Assembly (NCBI GenBank): GCA_008508345.1
Contig: QNGE01001286.1
Coordinates: 69,420 to 133,419, forward strand
DNA: 64,000 nt
From: Paragonimus westermani
Taxonomy: Eukaryota; Platyhelminthes; Trematoda; Plagiorchiida; Troglotrematidae
Direction of reading: 5' to 3'
In this document: piece by piece, positions 13,101-21,798 of the stretch
Numbering within the stretch: the stretch's first letter is position 1
How the letters are laid out: each line of letters begins with the position of its first letter
Notes under the pieces: model-generated
The model's input: only the letters and a program-made list of their open reading frames with translations
What the model was told of the DNA's origin: nothing
Databases searched by the model: none
Program-made: the position numbers and the translations under genes

Positions 13101-15220
13101 TTGATGGGAACGGTCAGATTAAAATCATCAAGCTGACATCCTGTTTCACTTTCGTGTGTGCTTTACTGTTGCCCTGACTAGTTTTGGTACACCCAGCCGT
13201 TAATCCAGATGCAGTTGTTTACCAGAGCAAAATGACCACAAACCAACACGCGATACGAACAAGAGGATGTTTTATTAGGAAAGACTGTCCTGAATGAATT
13301 TGCATCCTTTTGAACCATCACAAATCCGATCTATCTATTATAAGATCTGACTAGTAAATGGCCGGAAGCATTTGAAAATGGCAGGGGTCGCCCTTGCAAC
13401 AACCACCCACCACTTTCTGAGTGACATAATGCCATTTTAAACCTGACGCCTGAACAGGACGACACCGCCGAGGCAAACACCGTAGAGTTACCCAAGGTGA
13501 TCAGTAATCTTCAAACAGAGAGCCTGGGTGCTCGCTGTTTGATACTTTGGTAATTGTCCCGGTTTCTGATGTCTGAAACGCAAAGTCTAGCTTCTGAGAG
13601 AGGGAACTCTAGAAATGCATGTAATGACTCGCATTCTTGGCCTGGGGGAGGAAGGATAAAAACCCAGGGTTAGTGAAAGCAAATGAGACGTTCTGAAATA
13701 GTACCACTATGGTTAGCGGGAGAAAGTGTTACAACAATCTGAACATATTATGGGCGCTTTATCTGAGAGTTCCAACACCGAAAACGGTTTACCTCAAGGG
13801 TATCAACTTTCATCATTGTTTAAGTTTGTGGCAGACAGAATAATGGAGGACTGTTGACATCACCCACAAAATGACGGAATGGATCTCCTACCTAATGAGA
13901 TGCGAAATAATGATTGCACTCATAAGAAATTATCGTTCAACGATTTATAAGCATCACAGATAATGCCAGACGCCAGTTCTGGCTTCACTACATACTCCGG
14001 AATGTCTCTTTCAGCTTCAGGAGGCAAAGTACTCATGATCGACTGCTGCAATTGGTTACATTTTATTTTCTATTGCCTAGTTATTGCCTAGTTCGCCTAC
14101 TTAAGAAACTGGTTCCGAAGCTGCTGAAATATAAATTATGTGGAAACTCGTACCCTCGATGTCCGCCGACGTACGGGAGCTTTAGAAACTGAAGCTCAAG
14201 TGTGTTGTATGTAAGGTGACTGTGAGTGCTATACTAATTTGATGCTCCGAGACCCGAACTGTCTTTAGTTACTCGATTGTCCATATCTGCGTTTGTTACC
14301 TGACATCCGGCGACACCGTTAGATTAGTGAATATTGGTGGTGAATGTGAAGCTAACTCCTTCGCCCAGTCGTTAGTTATATATAAAACAGTTGGTCAGAC
14401 CACGTACAATGGATCCCAGCCAATCCTCTTCCACAATGAACACTTTTCTGTGAAGCCGCGGTCGAATGAGGTAAGACGCTTGGTTGACAAATGATGGATC
14501 ATTGTAGAAAAACGAAGTTATTTATCAAAAGATTGGCCCCTATGAATTGGATTCTTGCATCTTGTCATTTCCATAGTCGGTGACTGGACACACTATGAAA
14601 AATTACAGCTAATGGAGATCAGTTACTCGAAAGTCATTGTAGTATATTTTAGCTGTTTGTGACGCAGAACGGTTAAGGCTATCTTGCTGATGACTTTTTA
14701 CGTTCATCTTTTGCTCGGCTGCTTTTGTTCGTAAAGTGCAGACATCCTGATACCCCTTTGCGTTTAGATGTAGTTTGTGTTCCTCTTTAAGTCATATTGT
14801 TCTTCACTCCTTTACGTTCTTTTACTGCACGCTAAGGAAGCCTCTGTGTGAACTATTGATCCACTGATTTGCATCAATTTTTTGATGATGTCAATGCAAA
14901 ACTTAGTCCTTATTCAATAATCAGCACTCACTATTTGACCATGCAAAAAACAGGTATGACCTTGTAAATATACCGATGTCCTTGCCATTGTAGCAATAAA
15001 GTTTATTATGTATAAAAATATCGGTAACACAGAGAGAGGTACATTTTTCGTTTTCCTGTAAGTTTTCTCTGGATTGAACGATAACATAAATGTACTAAAC
15101 GCGCATCTCATTTTCCACTAAAAATTTCAGATACCTCCTACAATCGAAGACCCGAATATGTATTTTCCCATTTACGAAGCATTCAAAAAGAACGGAATGA
15201 AACCGACAAGACCGCCTTAA
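977..15220 (+). CDS. ACSS3: ACSS3-like propionyl/short-chain acyl-CoA synthetase gene, 3' part (5 exons)
   Basis: Overall gene span; coding bases are 977-1164, 3496-4047, 9950-10136, 10596-10807 and 15131-15220 (1,229 nt, about 408 residues). The enzyme belongs to the ANL adenylating superfamily. It converts propionate (also acetate and butyrate) plus ATP and CoA to acyl-CoA, AMP and pyrophosphate, and in animals it is mitochondrial. Visible signatures are IPKGIVR (second half of the YTSGTTGxPKG loop), WWQTETGWP, a YDTMD form of the YxTGD motif, DDVINVAGHRLS, and PKTRSGKIARG with the catalytic Lys. All exon phases agree. Animal ACSS3 is usually about 650-690 residues, so roughly 40% (N-terminus, mitochondrial signal) is missing upstream of the window. 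The call over ACSS1/2 rests on the PrpE/ACSS3-type stretches GKPVHTPDA and LPLPPG. In flukes this would tie into propionate production and re-use (inference). Confidence 0.92.
1165..3495 (+). other. ACSS3-like intron, 2.3 kb, with one SINE copy
   Basis: GT-AG intron (GTATGC to CTCAAAG). Apart from a diverged tRNA-derived SINE at about 2392-2600 it shows no supported feature. A splice-like 39-base segment at 2842-2880 (acceptor GATTTCAG, donor AAG|GTTAGT) is not needed to complete the protein and is probably chance. Confidence 0.75.
2392..2600 (+). repeat. tRNA-derived SINE, family A, diverged copy
   Basis: Aligns by eye along its whole length with the better preserved copy at 54966-55185. 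Shared blocks in order are the GGGCAGTC lead, GGTGGATTCCA, the GAGCT...GAGTGCTTG A-box region, a B-box remnant GATTCGGATCC followed by CAAAGCCC, and a tail ending GGTCTCATCTAA. Both promoter boxes are mutated. The copy lies in an intron in the same orientation as the host gene. Confidence 0.6.
3496..4047 (+). CDS. ACSS3: ACSS3-like exon B (core adenylation domain)
   Basis: A 552-nt exon, 184 codons, phase 0 at both ends. The acceptor is TCTCAAAG|GGT and the donor is CCG|GTAAGT. It runs from GKPVHTPDAAQFFRVLHEHK through RAIRQEDPG, FVVGEHCDTETL and the A5 motif DSWWQTETGWP to LPLPPGT and FTSYP. The order matches the PrpE/ACSS3 family without gaps. A hydrophilic stretch (about VKSRTANDTDFGQDDHELD) between the SVQ and LPLPPG blocks has no close match in the family as I recall it and may be lineage-specific. 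Confidence 0.95.
4385..4497 (-). repeat. tRNA-derived SINE, family A
   Basis: Read on the - strand it gives GTGGCTTCTTAACCCAGCTGG, then TAGAGCGCTTGCC, a B box GCTGGTCCGAATCCAGCC, and a tail with GGATCTCATCTA. This matches the 54966-55185 copy with modest divergence. The T-arm stem GCTGG/CCAGC is intact. The A box has lost its TAGCTC start, so pol III activity is doubtful. Confidence 0.75.
6993..7032. repeat. AT-rich hairpin
   Basis: Arms TTTTCAGCAAA and TTTTGCTGAAAA are inverted around a loop of about 9 bases, and A/T runs extend the pairing. It lies inside an intron. No function can be assigned, and it may be chance in AT-rich DNA. Confidence 0.4.
8640..8756 (+). repeat. Dispersed repeat B, diverged copy
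   Basis: The core TTGCGAAGGCCGCGATCAAA followed by GAGTGATG matches ATGCGAAGGCTGCGATCAGA and GAATGATG at 63060-63125. In the second copy this core sits between 26-bp inverted arms. Here only a weak right arm (TCACCAGTAATCC at about 8743-8755) can be seen. Confidence 0.5.
8822..8920 (-). repeat. tRNA-like SINE, family B
   Basis: On the - strand there is an A-box-like TAGTGCAGTGGTCAACGC, followed about 35 bases later by a B-box-like GGAGTTCAACTCC, with lead ATTAACAGGTCAG and tail GTGACAAGCTC. The lead and tail recur around a diverged copy at 11362-11460. It differs from family A, so at least two tRNA-derived families appear to be present. Confidence 0.5.
9598..9750. repeat. 76-bp exact duplication around a single N (assembly join)
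   Basis: Bases 9598-9673 and 9675-9750 are identical, separated by one N at 9674. The same pattern at much larger scale occurs at 40994-44536. The simplest reading is two contigs with an unmerged overlap joined by a one-base gap. The real intron is probably shorter by 77 bases. Confidence 0.9.
9950..10136 (+). CDS. ACSS3: ACSS3-like exon C (YDTMD and hinge motifs)
   Basis: Encodes GYYDTMDVGHIDKDGFVYI, then LSRADDVINVAGHRLSTSAI and EEACYKDEDVIDCAVVAVPD up to IK plus one base. The family motif YxTGD reads YDTMD here: the ribose-binding Asp is kept but the Gly is Met. The SRADD hinge and the GHRLS loop are intact. Acceptor is CTTTTAAG. The end at 10136 is fixed by protein homology: only a GC donor (AAAG|GCAAGG) keeps the frame into the next exon, giving IKGCVPFG where the family has LKGQVPLG. 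Confidence 0.9.
10137..10595 (+). other. GC-AG intron of the ACSS3-like gene (459 bp)
   Basis: The donor is GCAAGG after AAAG and the acceptor is TTTTGTAG. A GT donor exists five bases downstream (AAG|GTTACA) but would shift the frame and read VVSHLV instead of the conserved VPFGL block. GC-AG introns are a known minor class, typically with strong AG|GCAAG donors like this one. Confidence 0.75.
10596..10807 (+). CDS. ACSS3: ACSS3-like exon D (C-terminal domain, catalytic Lys)
   Basis: A 212-nt exon that completes a split Gly codon and then reads CVPFGLLVVKSECGRSEDE through AVRRAVGPVAAFHLAAVVPG to LPKTRSGKIARGSL and GKPIR. The Lys in RSGKIARG is the A10 lysine that orients acyl-adenylate formation and is the usual acetylation target in this family. 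The donor is AGA|GTGAGT, phase 0. Confidence 0.93.
11362..11460 (-). repeat. Diverged tRNA-like SINE, family B
   Basis: On the - strand ATTAAGAGGTCAGTAGAGCAG at the head and TGACAAGCTC at the tail match the ends of the 8822-8920 element. The middle is heavily diverged and no clear B box remains. Confidence 0.35.
12372..12477 (+). repeat. Dispersed repeat C, partial copy (second half)
   Basis: AAGGGAGGTGGAATTTTG, GCACACAAACGTGGGTTGT and TCTGATGACAGTGGC align in order with AAGGGAGATGTAGGGTTTG, GCACACAGACAGGGGTTGT and TCTGATGGCAATAGCC at about 36690-36775. The nature of the parent element is unknown. Confidence 0.45.
15131..15220 (+). CDS. ACSS3: ACSS3-like terminal exon
   Basis: A 90-nt exon after acceptor AAATTTCAG reading IPPTIEDPNMYFPIYEAFKK then NGMKPTRPP and TAA. 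The TIEDP block matches the C-terminal tail of ACSS3/PrpE proteins, which closes the gene. A possible ATTAAA polyadenylation signal lies 220 bases after the stop at 15441; no canonical AATAAA is nearer. Confidence 0.88.
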   Translation: MPPTIEDPNMYFPIYEAFKKNGMKPTRPP

Positions 15221-18200
15221 ACTGACACTCCAACTCAGTATTTTTTGCTCCCTCAGAAATTGACTACAGCCCGGAGGCTAGCCCCACTGTAATGCTACTG
15301 ATTTTATCAACAAAAATTTTCAGCGTACTCAGTGATATTTTGAAAACTGTAAGACCACATTACCTTGACATTGCATTAATGCAGGTCTGCAGTAATCTTT
15401 CCATTTACTATTTTACCGGTTCAACAGATTTGTGATGAGGATTAAACGTTTTTAATCCAGACAAATTTATTCATTGTGATACTTATGTAAGAATTTACAA
15501 ACCTACCTATCTGTTTTGAGTGGTCTGGTTCGAATGTTCTTGCTCGGTAAATGATTTCAGGGTATGAGCATCCGTTTTTGTTACGCTAGCTCTGATTCTT
15601 TGCCAAATTGTTGCATATTCCAATTCTGGTCTTGTCGTATCTTCTCTTTGGGGGCAAATATTAGGCCGATTGTGATGTGTTGTAATTTATATTGTGAATG
15701 AAAAACAACACACTTCATAATAGCATAGAGAGTGTGTTGTCTGAAACAAACTCATCAGACACACGAATTTAATTGTTAGTATTACCCAACGCACGTTTTT
15801 CTAATGAACATTGGTTAAATGATATGCGCTGAGGCCAGAAACCAGTAGCCTATTTGTTCACCGTTCTCTCTGCTTCTCATCGGATTTCGGTGAATCTGAA
15901 AGACAGAAAAACAGAATGTAGTTACTGCGGGTATTCAAATGACTAGTTGCAGGAGATGTGAGTATTTCTGTCTGTGTTCACACTTGGCTGTTAATTGTTT
16001 GCGGTCTAACGATGGTTCAATAAGTCACTCATGTCTTTAAATTGCGCAGTCTGACGAAGATATCCATAAGTGTGATGAATAAATGCTTTGCTTTCCGTGT
16101 AAGATCGAAGTCCTTTATACTTATATACTGCTTTCATATTTGAACTGCACAACTTCAAAGGTGTTGATTCATGATATGTGCCCCAATTGTGTACTTGTCG
16201 TGACCTCAGAAGGCGACTGACAGGCGGTGAAAAGTCTTTTTCTCAGTAAGTACATCAATAAAGCCTTATCAAAATATACAGCATACTCCGTCTTGCTTTG
16301 CTGACAATGAAAAGGTGGTTGCTATTAAGGAAAGAAATGAGGGATTGATTGGAATAAGTGGACAACCACCGATCTCCTGATCTAGCAACAGTATTTGTGC
16401 TGGTAAGACAAGGCACACCCTCAGCCATTTTGATTCTATTTATGCTGACTGGGCTTCTTATCTCGTCAGCCGAGACAATCTCCTCAACTTTTGCCAGTCA
16501 TGATCAGTCAAACCAATTGTCAAAATCCAGCATCTCAAACACTGTCGAAGTAAACAAATAGGTAGAAACGTGGTCCACTCACCTTCACGTCGCTAATACG
16601 AGCACTAGTGTGCCTGCGTTGATGCCAGTAAAGTGGTCAGCAATTGCGTGATGGTCCGCAATTATATTCATTCTTCTTGAGCGTAGCTCCGTAGTACCAT
16701 CTGATCGAAGAGAGCACAATATGAAGGATTCCTAAAATTCGTATAAACAAATAAGTTGTTCTAACATTTCCCAAAAGTGACCCAGAGATTGTGAGATTTT
16801 GTTACTAACAAAGCTTACCTATTGTCTCCGTTGCTGGTTACCTTCCATGTTTGAACCGTTATCGTAAAATAAACGGAGTTAGAAAATTTCAGTCAATACG
16901 GACTTGTTAACCCAAAAACTGCACGTCCTGGCTCATACAAATATACTTGATCGTAATCGTCGTCTGTGGTCGAATGGGTTGGTAAATGTGAGTGCACGAG
17001 CATTGTGATGCGTATCATGTCTACTACAAAACCAGATGATGTTCACAGCCATGCAGTATATACTTTAGACCAGTGAATATTTCACGGATCATCCATTGGA
17101 TTCTGTGATTTGGTAGTCATTGGGGTACTTTGTCCGCGCCGGCCGGTGTATTTAGCATCGACAAGTCCGGTTCTGTCATAGTTAACGTCGTTTTCAACGG
17201 AAATTGTGAATGAATGGGAGCTTGTGCTCTGGTCCGTCGCCAATGTCTGGTTGCACAGTGGGTTCATATACCACTAGGATAAACCTAAAATCGTCTGATC
17301 TGGATAAAGACAACAGCATGTCATCACAAAACCCAGATTTTAACTTTGAGTGGGGTTCGATGTTAGTTCATGTTGCTCAGTTTATATATAACAATTTCAC
17401 CTTCCACTTATCAGCTACCTGATAAATTTTAGGTGAATCTTTTGGCAACATGCCAATGTACATATTCTACAAATCGGCTGGAGAGCTTCCAGATGGCACT
17501 CGTTTTAGAACTGATTTTAGGGTCGCTTACCTTAGTTAATGGTGTCCTTGCTGGCCTGGTGAATTCAGCAAGTTTCAGCAAGTTACACAAACAATAGTTG
17601 CTCATTTTTCTTGGATAGTTGTTTCTTGATTTTGTCAGCAATCTTTGTTTTCTGTCCATTTTTTGTTTGAAACGGCAAGGCGGCTCATTATTTTTGTAAG
17701 TTAGCGAGCGCCATCAAACACTCGTTATGATATAAGCAAATGACAGATAAGCTTAAGAAGTTGTAATGTTCGGAGGGTGTCAAAGCTCCACGGAAAGAAT
17801 TGTACTGTTTTGATCACTGCTTCGTTCAGACAAATTGACAACCATCATCAACTAATATGAATTCATGCGTGTTTATCCCTTAGGTTGTTTCAACTGATAA
17901 ATTGCCCACACTGAACTTAACGGGTTCATATGGGTACATCTGGAAGTCCTAGTGATGTACGACCTAGATCCGCATACAAATTGCATATTGCTGGTTGAAG
18001 AGGACCATATAAACCTAAATCTACGAGGAAGCTAAGTCATTTGAACCGTTTGGTTTATTCGTCGTGGACTGTTTACCTACAAACACGGAAGTACAGGTTT
18101 TTGGCCTTTATGTTGCACAACTATCTTCAACTTATTTTATGGTGGGTGATTTACAAAAAAGCTGTCAACAAAGCTTGGGAAAATCTTGTCTCTGGAGGGC

Positions 18201-19256
18201 CTAACTAGATTTAACTTTCAACTCATTATACTTAACGTAAGGGGGAATCAAATACCAGCCACCACAATTCACAACGCTCCACTTTGCGCACTAGCACAGT
18301 AAATTCCACCAAAATTTCTGTCTGGTGCACCAGAACGTGGTTAAGGAGACAAAACGTGGATCGTATCTACACCGATACCTTTATCCAATAGCAGCCATAC
18401 AAAAGAGAACAGGGCATAAACCAATGTAAAGTTGATGAAGATCGCATGACCGGTCAGCTGACCAGTGAATATTTATATGCATACTTGCAGACGCATGTTC
18501 GTACACACACGTGCGGCAAAATTCCATCGCGTCCAATGAATCTCAAGACAGCTGGAACTCTCCTAACCTAACTTAATCAAAGATTAACATTGTTGAATAT
18601 ATGATGATATATCCTAGTTTGACACTTTGGTAAGTTATCGTAGGAAGTCGTTCGTCACAAGCTCCTTTGTTCCGTAGCAGCTGCGGTTCTTTTGCGATAG
18701 ACGTCCTACGTTAAAAGTTGTCCTACTAAGCAAACTGTGTGCACCCGGTGTGATCAATTAATCAGCTCCTAAAGGAACTGACATGGAATTTACAGCGGTT
18801 GATGTTTGTTCTCCCTAAGACTTGACATAAGTGCCGTGCGTGTATTTGACCTGCATTGCAGCTATTCTGTTTCTGTCACTAATTTTACCACTCATTTATT
18901 GGATATGCGAAGTTCAACCTCGTCCGCGCCTACCTTGTGTGCATCAATAGCGATTTGGTTGGCTACCAGGTTTGGCACTATGGCTCCTTCACATTGTTCA
19001 GATCCACCGACGATAGTCTGAATGGAACTCTTCAGTGTGCAAATGGGATGTATTATCATTCCGTAGACTACCGCTTCGTGGGGTACAAATTCTTACGTCA
19101 TATCGCTGTACTGGAAACGTGGTACGTGTTCCAGAGGATGAAACTGAAGTCCACTGTCCGTAAGTGTTCCTTTAGGCTTGCCGGATCTGGCAGCTGCCAT
19201 TTCATAAGTACGGTTGTTGTTGTTTCATCGCAGAAGAAGGATTTAGGCCGTTTCTC
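15221..19256. other. Intergenic, no supported gene
   Basis: 3' flank of the ACSS3-like gene. A 70-codon frame at 17210-17422 (+) and a 113-codon frame at 18937-19278 (+) have no recognisable domain, no splice support and no repeat match. I see nothing else here. Confidence 0.6.
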
Positions 19257-19287
19257 TAGAAGTACATTACAGCAATAATGTACAGGC
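19257..19287 (+). repeat. 31-bp direct repeat, left copy
   Basis: TAGAAGTACATTACAGCAAT continuing AATGTACAGGC. It matches 21768-21798 at 30 of 31 bases. The core TACATTA...TAATGTA is itself an inverted repeat of 7-bp arms. The pair brackets the foldback element and the transposase gene. Confidence 0.85.
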
Positions 19288-19523
19288 TTCTTACTCAATC
19301 TAACCAGACGACCACGGGGTGAGAGGTGTCACTGAACGAAGGTCATAGTACGTTGCTACCTCGTTACGGTAGTACTAAAACAGTCATGGTCGCCATGGCC
19401 GAGGTCAATCTAACCACAACAGTTGGATGATTGTGTCATCTTGACGTTGATGTTGCACTGGGAATGGTTTGGTTCAGTGACACCTCTCACCCCGTGGTCG
19501 CCTGGTTAGATTGAGTAAGAAGC
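19286..19523. mobile_element. MITE-like foldback element with 52-bp terminal inverted repeats
   Basis: Arms 19286-19337 and 19472-19523 are inverted copies with one mismatch in 52. They begin GCTTCTTACTCAATCTAACC and end TGTCACTGAAC toward the interior. The 134-base interior has no open frame. Such short elements with long inverted termini are usually non-autonomous DNA transposons. No clear target-site duplication was seen, and its termini were not found beside the nearby transposase, so the two cannot be linked as partners. Confidence 0.75.
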
Positions 19524-20240
19524 ATGTGTCATCGCTCACTATCACTCATTAAATGGTGTCCTGGCAACTCAGTCTAATGTTTGGTTGACCTCACTTGGAG
19601 TTAGCATCTGAACTCATCAATGCTAAACAAACCGAACCCGAGGATCAGTCGGAACGGTACTGGGCTGGCTGTTGTACGCAAAGGAAGACAACTTCGAAAG
19701 AATTGTCAAGCCAGTCCACTCTATATTTCATTGTACTCTAAGGAAAAATGATGGACAGAATGATTTTTAGCATTCAGGTAGCGTAGGACGTACATTCTAC
19801 TACGCACCCTAGTAGTACAAACAATTAGTCAAGGACAGTTTACACAGACTAGCCAGCTCAGACGAGATATTGAAAGGCAAATGGCTTCGACAATCGACTA
19901 GCTACATCTTTGTATATATGCACACGGTTCACTGTGTCGGCTGGGTTGCAGTGCCATTGAAGGAGCAGTCAACTACTGTAGAAAGACGACGTATCGTGAG
20001 ATGCTAACAGTTCACTCACTGTTTTCAATCGCGAACGTGAAGCATTCGTTTATCTAAATTATGTTGGTAGTTCGGTTGTTCTTAACCGTGCAAACAAAAA
20101 ACGGAGTCTTATGTAATCTACGCAAATTCACAGACCAAGCATTAGTTTAATCAGGGCCAACTTCCAAAAAGTGGGAAGTACAAAATCAATTTGTGGTTGC
20201 TCTGAATAGAGCATTCTACGTTCACTGAGAGCATGTGGGT

Positions 20241-21314
20241 TTACGGTTGTGACCCAACCGTTTCAACGTTCATCGCCTGCATACAGCATCGTTCCACGTG
20301 ACGAACGAAGCTAGCGCAATGGTCTCCGGTGACGTCGCACATGGCAGACATGACTACACTTTCCAGGGCCCGCATTCTCCACTCCTGTTGACTTTGCACA
20401 CCCTGAGGATCTCCGGTTATTATTGTCTCGTGGTGCATCTGCAGCTGTCTTTTAACTCTTGCTTTCACCATGCTCCAGACATTCTCAATTGGATTCAGCA
20501 TTGGTGAATAGGGTGCCAATCGTAAGATTTGTCCTCCATTGTATAACTCCTCAGCAAACACACTTTCCAGATCGGTGTGACACGGTGCGTTGTCGCATAT
20601 CAGCACAATGTTTGACATGGATGTACTGATCTTCATCTGATCTAGCAGGGTTCGCAGCCAGCCCTTGCAATCGTTGCTGTTGTATGCTCCCCGCCTCGTC
20701 GTATAGCCTACTATCGAGGTTGGTGTCATAGCTCCAATCAAATGAAGATTACGGCCTCGGCTGTTTGTTACAGAGACGCACGCTCTCGTCCCTTTTAATG
20801 AACGTCCCATTGACCTTGTACAGAACAAATTGAAGTTTGTCTCATCTATCCAGCAAATAGTCTTGGCATTTGCATAGCACTCCATCAGTCGATATGCAAA
20901 CAGTCGCCGTAACTCCAAATTCTCATTTGAGTTCATACCGATGGGTACTTGGCGCAGTTTCTTGACAGTTATGCACCGGCCATCCAAGTATCGACTAATC
21001 GTTGTGGTCGACAACTCTTTCTCAAACTCAGCCTTCACGCGCAGTCTCAAAAATTGCAGTGTAATCGTTGGGTCCACGGAAATCCACTCCAGCAACATGT
21101 CGATCTCTGATTCTGTCAGAATCTTGCTTCTGTGTCCTTTACGAGGCTGAGCCTCATAACTGATGCAATCCACATGTAGCCACTTGTAAGCGGTATTACA
21201 CTTGACTCCGTTCAGAAGGGCAACCGTGCGCCAGTCATCACCCCTTTCAAATGCTTCGATAATACGTCTGCGTGTTTCGGGACTGACGCAAGTGTACTTG
21301 CGTCCGCCAGCCAT
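20241..21314 (-). CDS. Tc1/mariner-IS630 superfamily transposase, DD35E, intact ORF
   Basis: An uninterrupted 357-residue frame. Residues 8-48 (SPETRRRIIEAFERGDDWRT and following) form a helix-turn-helix, and residues about 60-120 a second DNA-binding segment (HRSKILTESEIDMLLEW, STTTISRYLDGR). The catalytic core has D157 in CWIDETNF, D241 in ICDNAPCH and E277 in SPMLNPIENVW; 35 residues separate the last two, giving DD35E. These are the carboxylates that cut and join DNA in the IS630-Tc1-mariner superfamily. Start is the ATG at 21312-21314; an upstream start is not required by the domain. No stop or frameshift is visible, so it may be young or under selection. Terminal inverted repeats of its own were not identified within about 450-900 bases on either side. 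The closest family cannot be fixed without a search. Confidence 0.93.
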   Translation of the reverse strand: MAGGRKYTCVSPETRRRIIEAFERGDDWRTVALLNGVKCNTAYKWLHVDCISYEAQPRKGHRSKILTESEIDMLLEWISVDPTITLQFLRLRVKAEFEKELSTTTISRYLDGRCITVKKLRQVPIGMNSNENLELRRLFAYRLMECYANAKTICWIDETNFNLFCTRSMGRSLKGTRACVSVTNSRGRNLHLIGAMTPTSIVGYTTRRGAYNSNDCKGWLRTLLDQMKISTSMSNIVLICDNAPCHTDLESVFAEELYNGGQILRLAPYSPMLNPIENVWSMVKARVKRQLQMHHETIITGDPQGVQSQQEWRMRALESVVMSAMCDVTGDHCASFVRHVERCCMQAMNVETVGSQP

Positions 21315-21767
21315 GTATGTGAGAGAACTAATGAAAATGTTCTCACAAACTGGTTAACTCTCACATCAAAGCTCGAAGTCTACCATAGCCCCAAAGCTCA
21401 CACCTATTGGACGTGAGATTCACAGACACCCCTAACCACTCGCAACCCTTTACCTGTCAAAGGAACCAATACGGTCAGCGGTTTGATGAATTGGTAGGAA
21501 CAGGGTCAGGTGATCTGTGCTCCACTTTGGCCGCTAACCCCGTTCTCATTAAGCAAATCCGTTGACACCCCTCGAATAACCCAAACCACTTCCTTTACCA
21601 AAGTAGCCAATGCGAAGCACTCTAATTAAGATTGGTCGTCCCTTACGGTTAGTTGGACCAATCGCGTTCTTGACGTCACGTCCAAGAATCTAAGGTGGAA
21701 ATTCTAATGCTTTAGCACGTAATGGAAAATCTTGTGCCTAAAATGGAAACAGATATGGAAAACGGTT

Positions 21768-21798
21768 TAGAAGTACATTACAGCAATAATGTACCGGC
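21768..21798 (+). repeat. 31-bp direct repeat, right copy
   Basis: Second copy of the repeat at 19257-19287 (one mismatch, C for A). Together they bracket 2,480 bases. This is far longer than the TA duplication expected of Tc1/IS630 elements, so it is not an ordinary target-site duplication. Confidence 0.85.

Larger units (their letters stand above)
10808..15130 (+). other. ACSS3-like intron, 4.3 kb
   Basis: GT-AG intron (GTGAGT to AAATTTCAG). It contains a diverged SINE-B-like segment at 11362-11460 (- strand) and a piece of dispersed repeat C at 12372-12477. From about 13080 to 13900 the sequence is richer in G+C than its surroundings and resembles worn retrotransposon DNA, but no open frame survives. 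Confidence 0.75.
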
